From: Rugalucina vietnamica
Taxonomy: Eukaryota > Mollusca > Bivalvia > Lucinida > Lucinidae
Length of the DNA stretch: 64,000 nucleotides
Assembly: GCA_964017185.1 (NCBI GenBank)
Contig: OZ024870.1
Location: 34,612,139 to 34,676,138 of the forward strand
Direction of reading: 5' to 3'
In this document: piece by piece, positions 32,701-44,514 of the stretch
Layout: each line of letters begins with the position of its first letter
Numbering within the stretch: position 1 is the stretch's first letter
Notes under the pieces: model-generated
What the model saw: the letters and a program-made list of their open reading frames with translations, nothing else
The model's database searches: none
What the model was told of the DNA's origin: nothing
Made by a program: the position numbers and the translations under genes

Positions 32701-35324
32701 CAATGCCAGTGTCTTACAGCTTGAACTGAACTGCCATTTTAATTCTTCTGAAACAGAAAATGTCATACGGGGTTATAAAGGTATTTTGACTATGACAAAG
32801 TAAAACTTAAAGGAGTGTTTTACAGTAAGGGAATACTTCCACACAAAGTAGATCCCATACATACTGAGGTGTCAAGTAGACAGTTCATATTTAGTTTTAT
32901 TTATATGTTTCTGAACAAACATTAAAATATTTGGTATTCCAGTTTAATTGCTTCAAACATCGGTGGATACGAGTCATCCGTTTGCTTACAGAATTGTAGG
33001 TATCGTTCAAACGTGCTGGTATACCAAAATGTTTCACTGGTATCCAGCCAAAAATAGCAATGATCAGCGTTCGATACTGATCATTATGTTTTGTTTTTAC
33101 TGCTGCTGTCACCTCAGGATTAATATAATTATGTTACTGAAAAGGTAGGAGGAGAAACAAGCGATTCCAGTGAAAATAATATCGATCAGGGCCTTTATAT
33201 AAACTCTTTGTTTGAAAATAGCGATTTGTTTGTTTCTTTGATTTGCTGCATAACATCCCTTTCAACGGTTGTGCGAGTGTCGGAACGCCGTCTCCGTTTC
33301 TTGGACTTTTACCCAAAATTGGGATCTTATTACATTGCCAAAAGAGCCGCTGGGACTCATAAAAACACCGCCCAAATTAATGACTTATATTGACGACGAG
33401 TTTTCCTCGTCAGGTTTAGGCCTTCTAAGTTGTTTGCCAAAACGCATATGATCAGACTGTTGGCTAAGTTTTGACTAAAGGAACACTGAGTAGACCATCT
33501 ATGTTTCACATCCCCGATGAGCGGGGGCTTAAACCTGATTTAAATTTTTTAGAGTACTTATAAAAAACGCACAATCATCTGGTATTGATTACGACAACCT
33601 TTGATGTTTAATTGGCTGGCACCCTAGCTTTAAATTTCACAACTCTCATATTACGCGACCTCATACATTATTTTAAGGGTCGTAGATGAAATGATGCTCT
33701 GTGTTGTGGAAAGTCGCGGCACCCGGCTGATCCACGGGTCACCTGCTGTCATGTAAGTGATAAAGGGAAAATGAAATTGTCGGCGAGCGTGCCAAGCCAA
33801 TGAATATCGACAAATATTGTGTCAATATTTTTGACCGGGGGTCAAGTGACAGGTACCCTACCAAGAAGCGTACTGCCTTAATTATAAGTCTTGTATTTGA
33901 AACAACATTGAAAATTCAACCTAACTGAATATTGTGTAAGGAACAAGACAATCGTATGTCTCCCGGCGAACAATATGACCCTAAACTAAACTCACATATA
34001 CTCCTCCTAAAACACCGTTCACCTGAAGTTGTAAGAATTGTAAAACTTGTTAGCATCTTTCATATTTTATCTATTAATTTGCTTACTATGGTCATACCCT
34101 TCACAACTCTATTCCAAATCCAAAACTGCAATTGATGTTGCTTTGTCTGGATTTACAGCCTACAAACAGATAATGTCATCTTGAGATAGAGCATGCTGGA
34201 ACTTTTGTATGGAAAGCTGTAGACACCCTAGATCAAATCCACGACTCCTGCATACAAGGCAATTAGCTTTATGTTTACAGCAAAGAGGAGTCTACACTGC
34301 ATTTGTATCCGGAGGGAGCAAGCATGGGCGGATCAATGGAATGACCCACTAGATACCCACCCATTTGTAACTTATCTTCCATAGAATATCGGCGTTCGAG
34401 ACTGAGCAATAGATGTACACTGTATGCATATTATATATTTTATACATTTAATTTTGTCAAGGACAATTTAACTGACAAAAAGTAGAAAATTGTCATGTTT
34501 ATTTGTTTGGTGGTTGACAAACAATTGGGTGATCGGATTTTTTTGAGGAGGAGTATAACTATATTTGTTTCCTATTCCGTACGTCAAAACTACATTTCAT
34601 AAGAATATTGTAACTGAAGTTTTCGCTGGAATTAAACCCAAAGAGTAGTAACTTTTTATGGTGGGTGTGTAATTAAGTTACGGCTTTAAAACTTCCCAGT
34701 TCGGCATACGACTGTTCAATTGTTAGCTTTTATATCGCGTGTCGATTAGTGCACCATTAATCCAGTTAAGGACCCCTCTTGTTTCTGGGGGCATATTCAA
34801 GCTGTACAACACCATTAAGGATATACAGGGATGCTGAGTTTTTATTTGTCGTAAAATTATTCATCTGTTAACTTACTTCAACATGTTCATGTCCAATCAG
34901 AATCTGATAATGACCTAAACATTATACATCGTTTCTTTCTTTTACCTCATGTATATGAGCGTGTTGAAAAGAACAATAGGAGACGATGTATGTTTTTCAT
35001 TTACTACATCAAATGAAAAGCTATCAAATAAAGGTAATTTGCTTCCCTGATGATGGCTCAATATCAGTTTTATTGTACAATACTAGAAACATTAACAAGC
35101 ATTTCCTTTCACCGGATACAATTGCAAAGCGTTTCGCCATCACTTAATGCCGACAGGAAATCCGCTTCACGAAGCTCTTGGGAGTCAGAATTAATACGCT
35201 TTTCCAACACTGACAATAAAAGATAACACAAGCATTAATTGAAATCGTCTGTGCAAAAATGTTTATTAAGGTTTGTCCATGCCGAGTAGATTTTAATGAG
35301 TAGATTTTAATGAGTAGATTTTAG

Positions 35325-35395
35325 ATTTCCCACCTCGGTTTTTGGGGTGGGAATTTCTTTCTGATTGCGCCACTTTCTGATCATTGCCTCCTTTT
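35325..35395 (+). repeat. Retroelement tail fragment (T family)
   Basis: tttcccacctcggtttttgg followed by gatcattgcctccttttacc, the terminal part of the T tail, inserted in S1 copy 1. Confidence 0.7.
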
Positions 35396-35762
35396 ACCTT
35401 TTTTGTGTCGAGAGGTATAATCTATAGCATCAAAGGTATTTGGTGTAATACCACTATCTGAGAGAAACATCAGTGTGTCGTATCAGGTGAGGCAATTAAA
35501 CATGGAATGCCACATGTACTGGATAACTCAATCTTGATTTTCTTCTCTGGAACAAAATACAAAATCAATCACAATGAGACAAGACAAAATAAAATACATG
35601 ATGCAACAAGCGAAGATTCACACCAGGTGCAGGCCAGCCGCGTTATTCTGTCGCAATCTGTTCTTGTTTATTTACAGTTTTACCTATTCCCGTAGTATAG
35701 GTAAAATACTTTGACCGTGTCGCTTGAACTCACGAAATTAAGTTTTGTAAACACGGTAAAAG

Positions 35763-36243
35763 GGTGACATTCCGCGCCGTGCATCTTATGGTGTATACAT
35801 TTCGCAACTAATTTGGTTTGCTAGAGTCTGCAATCATGTTGCGGACTTCAACGCGCGAAATAAATATTTAACAGCCAAACTTCTCCAGCAAGGCTATCGG
35901 TATCATAAACTTCGAAAAAAAAAATTATAAATTTTATCGAAGACACTATGAATTGATTTCCAAATTCAATGTCGGACAAAAGACGCTTTTACATGATGAC
36001 CTTTCGGAACCAGAATTTTATGGTGACTTGGTTTACAAATTTAAAAAACTTTTAGGAAGGAATGATTTTTCTTTTAATTTCAGAAAGATCATTACAAGTT
36101 ACAGATGTATAGGGTATAACTTAAATGTTATGCGACAGTCTGCATGCTTAGTTTTTAACCCAATCATGGTTGATAACTACGCTGCCTTCTTTAATTGCAC
36201 GCCGGTAGATCGGGCATCAGACTCTATGATGGCCCCGACATAA
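35763..36243 (+). pseudogene. Reverse-transcriptase ORF C-terminus, remnant a
   Basis: Reading GDIPRRASYGVYISQLIWFA, then LTAKLLQQGYRYHKLRK, is broken by a frameshift at an A run near 35922. It resumes in another frame as LISKFNV-type residues and ends NPIMVDNYAAFFNCTPV...SMMAPT at the TAA near 36241. The same C-terminus occurs at 46249-46722 and 38161-38392. The family is a retroelement reverse transcriptase with a GIPMGTNCAP motif, possibly Penelope-like; clade uncertain. 5' truncated, nonfunctional. Confidence 0.7.
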
Positions 36244-36880
36244 AGTTATTCATTTTAGTTGGTTGGGGCCGGAGCTTCTTGTCTGTTGCTTGGCCCTCCG
36301 GCGTTCAACTGGTGTTTTTCTTTTGCTCCGGATTTCAGTAAGTTATTTGGCGCCCAGGGTTCTCCATCGTCGTGTAGCTTACTGAGTCTGTGAGTCCTCG
36401 TTTTTGATTCATCATGGTGGTTATCATGATTTATTTGTTTGTTCATGTTGATTCATTTACTTGTTAGTGATTCACCACGAGGACCGAACAAATTACTAAA
36501 TGTTATGAACCACAGCAGAAGATGAGGGTGAGGTTGTGGCCCTGTAAAACCTGTTTATAAGCCCCCCGTCCCCCAGTAATTTTATATTACTGATCGTTCC
36601 AAGGCGATACTTCTGTTGTGGTTCTATTTGTTTTTTATGTTTTGGAGTCGAATTTTTGTGCTGTTTGAACCTTATGTACGTTTTAATAGTTTTAGTTTAG
36701 TTCGGGTAACTGAGTGGCCGCCTATTGGGAAATAGCTGCCCTCTTGGCCTACGATATGCTCTATAAGTATAAGTACGTAGTTGTCAATTTGGTTGTTTTT
36801 CCACCTCGATTTTTGGAGTAGGAGTTTCATTCTGGTTGCGCCTTTTCCTGATCGTTGCCCACTTGTACCAATTTGTTTTA
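36244..36880 (+). repeat. Retroelement 3' tail following remnant a
   Basis: Starts right after the SMMAPT stop with ttggttggggccggagcttc, and runs through gattcaccacgaggaccgaa, gatcgttccaaggcgatact and gggtaactgagtggccgcct to gatcgttgcccacttgtacc. This shows that the scattered T tails belong to this retroelement. Confidence 0.85.
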
Positions 36881-37352
36881 CACGTTTCTCCTGTGCCACG
36901 TGACGATTGTTAACCGTCGTAGGGTCGCATTATTGAGAACATAGTTAATTCAGCAGTCCGATCAACAAATGCATATGTCAGAGGTTAAGCGGCACGGTCA
37001 AAGTATTTTACTCGTTAACGAAGATATCGGTAAATGTAAATAAGCAATGGATTGTTTTGTGCCACTATTTTTTTTTATAGAAATCGCCAGACCTGATTGT
37101 ACGTACAAGTTACACATTCTATTCACATGTTATTGTCATATCTGCCTGAGCACATGTTTACAAAAATTTGAAAAATATTAATTAAGTAAACTACACGAAT
37201 GTAGTTTGAGACTGGGGTGCCGACAGTGGTTTTATATCAAAATGATCTTAATGACCATTTTCGGTCACCGTTTGTCGACAACAATGCCAGCGTGACCCAT
37301 TTCCGTATCGTCGTAGTTACATTGAAGTGAAATTACGAGTAGATTTTAGAAT

Positions 37353-37602
37353 CCTTGGCCCAGTTGTTCAAAACTAACGACGTCGTTAGTTAACGTTTCG
37401 TTAAAATTTCAAACATTAATATTACAAATACACTGTTATTTTTTGTTGAAAAAATGTGAGAATCCTTTGCAGTGCAAAGGATTCTCACATTTTTTCAACA
37501 AAAAATAACAGTGTATTTGTTACTTTAGCTGATATTTGCTTAACAAATTTATGTCTTAACGATATCGTTAAGCTAACGATGCTTTGAACAACTGGGTCCA
37601 GG
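37353..37602. mobile_element. 250-bp foldback element with a 97-bp central palindrome
   Basis: Ends ccttggcccagttgttcaaa and the inverse ending actgggtccagg. At the centre, 37424-37471 and 37473-37520 are perfect 48-bp arms around a single G. The diverged S1 copy 2 lacks the element at 43153-43160 (gattttattatcgaggaaac), an empty site. No ORF; non-autonomous DNA element of unknown superfamily. Confidence 0.88.
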
Positions 37603-37969
37603 AAACACTTTTGTCACCCTTCTCTATTTCAGTGACAGTTAAACGACCGAGCATGCGCCTCATTGTCCTTCAAGTGGTATCTTGGGAAATTAAGCAATGG
37701 ACTTCAACGAAATGTACTGCGCTCTTAACAGAATAAATTTCAATCATTCAATTAAGCAGCGTATATGATGAAAACCATGATACTCCTATTTAGAACCCAC
37801 GTCCTTGCTCTTTTTAACCAGACGACCTAGGCAATTTATCAAAAAGGGATACTTGATATTTTAATTTTGATATTGACCAGAAGCAAGTCCAGAATTCTAA
37901 TCAGCGAAACGAGAACTTCGACAGTGACAACCTACCTCTAAACACGTGGTGACTAAAGGTAAAACACTA

Positions 37970-38160
37970 AAGTAGGCAATGATCTGGAAATTGCGAAATC
38001 AGAAAAAAATTCCCTTATCAATTACCATGGTGGGGAAAAACTTAATTGCAAATTTTGTACTTATACAAGGAAAACATATCATAAGTCGATAAAATTACTT
38101 GGGGACTCAAAGCGGTTTTACAGGCACCTAACCTCATCCTCGTCTTCTGCACTGGTTCAC
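37970..38160 (-). repeat. Retroelement tail fragment (T family), reverse
   Basis: Reverse-oriented tail words (ggcaatgatctggaaattgc, ttgtacttatacaagg, cctaacctcatcctcgtctt) abut a + reverse-transcriptase remnant at 38161, a head-to-head junction. Confidence 0.7.
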
Positions 38161-38392
38161 AACATTTTATGGTGAATTGGTTTACAAATGTAAGACATTT
38201 ATAGGAAAGAATGATTTTTCTTTTCCGTTTAGAAAAAAACATTATACGTTACAAACGTATATGCTATAATTTAAATGTTATGTGACAGTCTGCATGCTTA
38301 GTATTTAACCCAATCATGGTTGATAACTATGCTTCCTTCTTTAATTTCACACTGGTGAGTAGGGCGTCAGACTCTATGATGACCCCGACTTA
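38161..38392 (+). pseudogene. Reverse-transcriptase ORF C-terminus, remnant b
   Basis: From ttttatggtgaattggttta to the stop in gatgaccccgacttaaag it parallels remnants a and c (FYGDLVYK, FRK.II.RY, NPIMVDNYA). It is broken by small indels and by a TGA in the position of the conserved Arg codon before QSACL. Very 5' truncated. Confidence 0.72.
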
Positions 38393-39000
38393 AAGCGATT
38401 CCTTTTAGTTGGTAGGGGCCGGAGCTTCCTAATATCTGTTGCTCGGCCTACCGGTGTTTTTTGTTTTTGCTCAATATCTTCAGTAACCTTGTTTGGCACC
38501 CGAGGCTCTCCATCGCCAGACAGCTTATCGTATCCATGAGTCCTCGTTTTTGATTCATCATGGTGGTTATCAATATTTATTTGTTTGTCCTTGATGATTA
38601 ATCGACTAGTTAGAGATTCACCACGAGGACCGAACAGCTAACTAAATGTTGTGAACCACTGAGGATGATGTTAGGATCCTGTTAATCTAGATGAAGCTCG
38701 CCAGTAATTTTATATTACTGATCGTTCCAATGAGATACTTCTGTGGCGGATCTAATTGTTTTATGCTTTGGTGTTGATTTCTTGTGCTGTTTGCACCTTA
38801 TTTGCGTTTTTATATTTTAGTTAAGTTTGGGTAATTTGGTGACCGCCTATTGAGAAATAGCTCCTCACTCGGCTTACGAGATGTTTTCTAAGTATAAGTA
38901 CCTGTTTGTTTATATAATTTTTCCCACCTTGGCTTTTGGAGTGGGAATTTCTTTCTGATTGTGCCAAGTCCTGATCATTGCCTACTTTTACCTTTAACAT
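38393..39000 (+). repeat. Retroelement 3' tail following remnant b
   Basis: Same order of words as 36244-36880, ending gatcattgcctacttttacc. It directly meets a reverse-strand remnant at 39001. Confidence 0.82.
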
Positions 39001-39484
39001 AACGTTAAATTTGGAAATCAATTCATAGTGTCTGTGATAAAATTTAGAAAATGTTTTTAGAAGTTTATGATACGGATAGCCCTGCTAGAGAAGTTTAGCT
39101 TCTAAACTTTTAAATTTTAAAAGAAACAAATCCATTTGCCGAATAAAGATATAAGGCTAAAAAGGGGACTTCGGTATATGTGATTTTGGCTTTATTCTGC
39201 AGTTTTTTGTATAAATTTGATTAAACATGCATTCAAAATAATGATTGTCAATGTTCAAAAGGTCATCGAGGTACCTGGATGTCGAATTAAAGCCTCGATA
39301 ATATCAGCTTGATTTTCATGGTCAAGAGAATCCATGGAATCTTTCTCGTAGCAATGTAAAATAAATCAGCTAAGAGAGGAGCACAATTTGTACCCATCGG
39401 AATTCCAACGATTTGTATGTATAACTCGGTTCCAGATCTAATATAATAATTAAAATTGAGATCCTTTAAGAGCAGTGAAGACAT
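39001..39484 (-). pseudogene. Reverse-transcriptase remnant with core catalytic motifs
   Basis: On the reverse strand, IVGIPMGTNCAPLLADLF (39484-39287 ORF) matches reverse-transcriptase motif B of this retroelement type. Downstream, in a shifted frame, ttcgacatccaggtacctcga reads RYLDDL, the catalytic YxDD motif, followed by residues like NHYF. The remnant ends in YHKL, FSKFYHRHYELISKFNV. Several frameshifts and stops make it nonfunctional. Only this copy keeps the catalytic region. Penelope-like membership is possible but unproven. Confidence 0.72.
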
Positions 39485-40385
39485 TATGAGAAAGGGGATG
39501 GGCCATACCGCGGTTTCGACTACTAAAGTCTCGTCAGTGACCCTTTAGATTTGGCAACATGGAATCAATGAGAATTACTGAAATTTTGCAACTTTTAATA
39601 GGGTAGTCGATAGATACAAAGACTAGTATTATCTAAATGGGACCAAATATGTTAAACATTGGCAAGAAAATGAATTTTAACCGATAATAAATTTCTGATT
39701 TCTCAGAATATCCTCGCTGATCTCAAAGGACCAAAAAGGAAATATAACCTGCACTATGGATGATGTACGGGGAGACTTTTTAGGGCCGCCACACGGCACA
39801 ACACCAGCTGCAGTAATAGTCAATAAAAATTAAAACTGAGATCCTTTAAGAGCAGTGAAGACATTAATGAGAAAGGGGATGGACCATACCGCGGTTTCGA
39901 CTTCTAAAGTCTCGTCAGTGACCCTTTAGATTTCGCAACATGGAACCAAAGAGAAATACTGAAATTTTGCAACTTTTAACAGGGTAGCCGATAGATACAA
40001 AAACTAGTATTATCTAAATGGGACCAAATATGTTAAACATTGGCAAGAAAATAAATCTTAACCGATAATGAATTTCTGATTTCTCAGAATATCCTCGCTG
40101 ATCTCAAAGGACCAAAAAGGAAATATAACCTGCACTATGGATGATGTACGGGGAGACTTTTTAGGGCCGCCACACGACACAACACCAGCTTCAGTAATAG
40201 CATATAAAAATTAAAACTGAGATCCTTTAAGAGCAGTGAAGACATTAATGAGAAAGGGGATGTGCCCTACCTCGGTTTCGACTACTAAAGTCTCGCCAGT
40301 GACCCTTTAGATTTGGCAACATGGAGCCAAAGAGAATTACTGAAATTTTGCAACTTTTAACATGGTAGTCGATAGATACAAAGAC
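39445..40385 (+). repeat. R-family repeat as a 381-bp tandem, about 2.5 units
   Basis: Units begin taaaattgagatcctttaag at 39451, taaaactgagatcctttaag at 39831 and again at 40212. Each runs through tcgtcagtgaccctttagat, gatagatacaaa and ggatgatgtacggggagact. The third unit is cut at about 40384, where a T-tail fragment begins. Units look about 97% identical by eye. Confidence 0.93.
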
Positions 40386-40637
40386 TTATTGTTTTATGTA
40401 CTGGTGTTGAATTTTTGTGCTGTTTACACCTTATGTACGTTTTCATATTTTAGTTAAGTTTCGGTAACTGAGTCGCTGCCTATTGGGAAATAGGCGAGGC
40501 GGTTCTAACGAGTACCCACAATCTCTGTTTTAGATCAAAAATAAGAAAATTTGTATACCCCTTCATACCCTAGTTTTACTATACAAAAGTCAGGTATACG
40601 GGGGTATTCATTATACGGACATGTTTTCCTGATGAAA
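40386..40637. repeat. T-tail fragment fused to a half H element
   Basis: 40386-40488 carries ttgttttatgtactggtgtt to gagtcgctgcctattggg of the T tail. At 40489 it switches to the H right hairpin arm (aggcgaggcggttctaacga) and the reverse H half, ending catgttttcctgatga. A composite junction. Confidence 0.75.
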
Positions 40638-40935
40638 AGGTAGAAGAAACAGTGAAAGTAATTTCGACAAGGGCCTTTTTTGAAGATACCGATTTGTTCG
40701 TCACTTTGATTTGTTGTTTAACGTACCTACCAAGAGCTGCGGTAATGTCGGGACGTCGTCTCAATTTCTTGGACTTTTGCCCAAATTGGGATGTTATTAT
40801 ATTGCCAAAGAGCTGCAGTTAATAAAAACACTACCCAAGTTTATGTGTATGGATGGTTTGACGATGATTTGTCCTGGTCAGTTTCAGGCCTTCTACTACC
40901 AGAACGCATATATGATCAGACTGTCGGCTAAGGTT

Positions 40936-41165
40936 ATTTATTTATTTATTTATTAGAAATTTCTCGACACACATATATATACAGACAGTTCAATACATTT
41001 GTATACATACATATAACAGCATTCTAATGTATATATATAAGCATCAAAGGATCGGATGGTAGGCGTAGCCTATATTTATCCTTTCCCAAGACGGTGAAAT
41101 AATGACAGGTTTTTTTTTTTATCGAGTTGCTATATATTTGAGCATACATATACATGCTACTAGTA
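40936..41165 (-). mobile_element. 230-bp retroposed insertion with 10-bp target duplication
   Basis: The word ggctaaggtt flanks the insert at 40926-40935 and 41166-41175, while S1 copy 1 has a single ggctaagttt at this place. On the reverse strand the insert ends in a (TAAA)n-like tail. Size, tail and duplication fit a SINE or a 5'-truncated LINE copy. Confidence 0.82.
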
Positions 41166-41689
41166 GGCTAAGGTTTGCCTGGAGGAACACTGAATAGCCC
41201 ATCCATTTTTCACAGCCGCGATGGGCGGGGCTTAAACCTCATTTGAAATTACTGTAATTACTTATAGTAATCACACAGTCATCTGTCCCCAATCAGTATT
41301 GATTACCAAAACCTTTGATGTTTAATTGCCCGACATCCCAGCTTAAAATTTCACAACTATATGTCTCAAATTACGCGACCTCTTACTTAATTTTAAGGGT
41401 CGTAGAAGAGCTGAATGCAGTGTATTGTGAAATGTCGCGGCAGCCGACTGAACCACGGGTCACCTGCTCTCATGTAAGTGATAAAGGGAAAATGAAAATG
41501 TCGGCGAACGTGCCAAGTCAATGAATATCGACAAATATTGTGTCAAGATTCGTGACCCAGGGGTCAAGTGACAGGTACCATACCAAGAAGCGTACAGCCT
41601 TAATTATAAGCCTTGTACTTGAAACACCATGTTTGATAAGTCAGGCTGACGGATGCAAAATTCAATCCAAACAAATTTTTAATGTTTTT

Positions 41690-41800
41690 ATGGTATAAGT
41701 ACCTGATTGTTAGTTTGTTTTTTCCCACCTCGGTTTTTGGAGTGGGAATCTTTCTCTGATTGCGCCTTTTCCTGATCTTTGCCTACTTGTACCTTTTTGT
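41690..41800 (+). repeat. Retroelement tail fragment (T family)
   Basis: tttatggtataagtacctga, cccacctcggtttttggagt and gatctttgcctacttgtacc; terminal part of the T tail in S1 copy 2. Confidence 0.78.
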
Positions 41801-43520
41801 AAGGAACCAGACATCTGTGTGGCAATTTTATTTCCTCCGCCGAACAATACGACCCCAAACTAAGCTTACATGATCTTCATACCAATTAGTATCATATTCC
41901 GTACGTCATAACTACATTTCATAAGAAAATTGTAAATCGAGTTTGCGATGGAGTAGTAAACCCAAAAGTCGACGAGTAACTTTTATATTGCGAGCGTAAT
42001 TAAATTACATACATGTATCCCATGGTAATTAAATTACGACTTTAAAACTTCATAATTCCGCACACGACTGTTCAATTGTTAGCTTTAATGTCGCGTGTCG
42101 ACCATTTAATTAGCACCATTTACACAATTAAGGATGGCGTTATGATTCTGGGCATATTCAAACAGTACATCACCGTTAGGATATCAAGGTATGGGCAGAA
42201 TTTTAATTGTCGTAAAATTGTATATAAAAATACCCCCAGACCGCTTTCTGTTAACTTACTCCAACATGTACATGTACATGAATAGTGTTCATTTAGAACT
42301 TGACAACGACCTAAATCATACATCGTTTCTTTCTTTTACCTCATATGTGAGTATGTTGAAAAGAACAATAGGTAACGGTGTCTGATTTAATGAATAGCTA
42401 TCAAATAAAGGTAATTTGCATCCCTGATGATGGCTCAATATCAGTTTTATTGTACAATACTGGAAACATTAACAAGCATTTCCTTTCACCGGATACAATT
42501 GCAAAGCGTTTCGCCATCACTTAATGCCGACAGGAAATCCGTTTCACGAGGCTCTTGGGAGTCAGAGTTAAAACGCTTTGCAAACACTGACAATAAAAGA
42601 TAACGAAAGCATATTCAAGTAATTAAAATCTTCTGTGCAATCATGCTATATTAAGGTTTGTTCATGCTCAGTAGATCTTAATGCGTCAAATGATTTTATC
42701 TATAGCATCAAAGGTATTTGGGGGTAATACCACTATCTCAAAGAAACATCAGTGTCGCGTATAAGGTGAGGCAAATGATCGTGGTTCTAGGTAGTGTCAC
42801 GTGTACTGAATGATTCAATTTCTATTTTCTTCTGTAGAACAAAAACACAAAATCAATGATCACGGTAAGACAAAATCAAATGCATGATACAAGAAGCAAA
42901 AACTCGGATCAGCTTTGGCCGTAACGGTTACCTTTCCTATTTAATTCACAAGCTCATAGCATCCGTCTGGGCATATGTTTATGATGTTTCCGCATTCTTA
43001 GAAAAAACAACAATTATTCAGTACCTCAATGGAGTTTATCAAAAAAAAATTATTGCAAAAAAAAAAGTGATTATGATGACTATTTTCGGTCCTCGTTTGT
43101 CGGTGTTACCGTTCGACGTATCTAAGTTACACTGAAGTGAAATTTCACGCAGATTTTATTATCGAGGAAACAATTTTGTCACTCTTCTCTATTCCAGTGA
43201 CAGTAAAACGACCGAGCATGCGCCCCATTGTCCACCAAGTGGTGTCTTGGGAAATTAAGCAATGGACTTCAACGAAATGTACTGCTCTCTTAATAGAATA
43301 AAATTCAATCATTCAATTAATCAACGTATATGATGAAAACCATGATACTCCTATTTAGAACAACCCCAGCCCTTGCTCTTTTTACCCAGAGGCAATTTCA
43401 AAAAAAAAAAAAAAGGAAAATTTGATCCTTTAATTTTAATTTTAATACTGACCACCAGAAGCAAGCCCAGAATTCGACAATGGCCAACACAGGAAATATA
43501 ATTAAGTTATAAATTTGCAA

Positions 43521-43794
43521 TAACAGATGTTTGAACGGGAAAATATAATATTTTAAGGAATAAGGATGTCCTTGTTTTTGGTTTTATATTTCGACTAACA
43601 ATATTTTTGAGTGGTTAAGCCACGAATGCAAAAGCTAAGACACTAGCACACTCAATTATAGATTCACTGTACACCGAAATCTGATTACAAGAAAACATGT
43701 AAAATACTTTCCACTATCTCGCAACTTTTGCCCCAAAAATGCGTTCAATAACTGGTACTGTTTCTATCACTGATTCTACGGTGTACAGTGAATT
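43521..43794. other. Unassigned DNA
   Basis: No gene or repeat recognised between the end of S1 copy 2 and the H8 element. Confidence 0.35.
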
Positions 43795-44029
43795 TACATA
43801 AGGAAAACATGTCCATGTACTTTATAACCCCCTAAAACCCCACGTTTATATAGCAAAACTTGGGTATGCAGGGGTAAACCTATTTTTCTTATCAGTTTTG
43901 ATTGTGGGTACTCGTTAGAACCGCCTCGCGAGCAAAAATAAGAAAAATATCAAAATTATTCCAGTGAAAATTTTCATTTTTACAACCAAAATATTTTCTG
44001 TATATTACATGGGCATGTTTTCATAATGA
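43795..44029 (+). mobile_element. H-family palindromic MITE (H8), right arm deleted
   Basis: Ends ttacataaggaaaacatgtc and gggcatgttttcataatga. The left arm attgtgggtactcgttagaa is present, but after accgcctcgcg the right arm is missing, a deletion centred on the hairpin tip. Confidence 0.82.
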
Positions 44030-44514
44030 TAGGGTGAACTAGCATTGCTTCCAACGTGTAATATCTGAAACAATGTCACATGGAACTGTCTGCTCATTCT
44101 AAGTCTGATGAAAACCAGTTCCCTGTGAAAATAATAAATTCATAAAACTGTAGAACTTTGTAGACTAAGTTTTATCAAAAATAGTGCACAGTTGATTATA
44201 TCGATAGAAACGTGGATTTCGGTTATTTGAAGAAAAAAAACCCACATACATATATACATGCATGCATGCGTAATCATATTCCAGCGTTCGAATCAGAAAT
44301 ACATTGTTGATAGTTGTTTTGAACATGAAATATAAATATCACCTTTCGATAAGTAATCGCTAGAAAAAAAAGGGGTTGAGATTCTATATTGGAGTATCAT
44401 GATTTTCACCATATGCGTTACTTATTGATTCTACTAAGAGCACACCTTCGTCTTCGCTTGGCGTTTTAATCATTTTGAACTTTATGGCATTAAAATCAGT
44501 TATTACGTAGACAT
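44030..44514. other. Unassigned DNA
   Basis: No gene or recognised repeat. Confidence 0.35.

Larger units (their letters stand above)
33130..37950 (+). repeat. S1 segmental duplication, copy 1 (with insertions)
   Basis: Matches 40620-43520 in order across most of its length: cagggcc...gatttgttt-type start, cgccgtctccgtttcttgga, gataaagggaaaatgaaa, gtcaagtgacaggtacc, atgatggctcaatatcagtt, cctttcaccggatacaattg, gcatcaaaggtatttgg, gcaatggacttcaacgaaat. Divergence is obvious but modest (often one change per 10-15 bp by eye). Copy 1 additionally holds a T-tail fragment at 35325, reverse-transcriptase remnant plus tail at 35763-36880, and the foldback at 37353-37602. No conserved ORF runs through both copies, so no gene is proposed. 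Confidence 0.85.
40640..43520 (+). repeat. S1 segmental duplication, copy 2
   Basis: Collinear with 33130-37950. Shared words include cgtcgtctcaatttcttgga, gataaagggaaaatgaaaat, gtcaagtgacaggtacc, atgatggctcaatatcagtt, cctttcaccggatacaattg, gcaatggacttcaacgaaat. It lacks the foldback and the reverse-transcriptase copy of copy 1 but carries its own insertions at 40936-41165 and 41690-41800. Confidence 0.85.
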
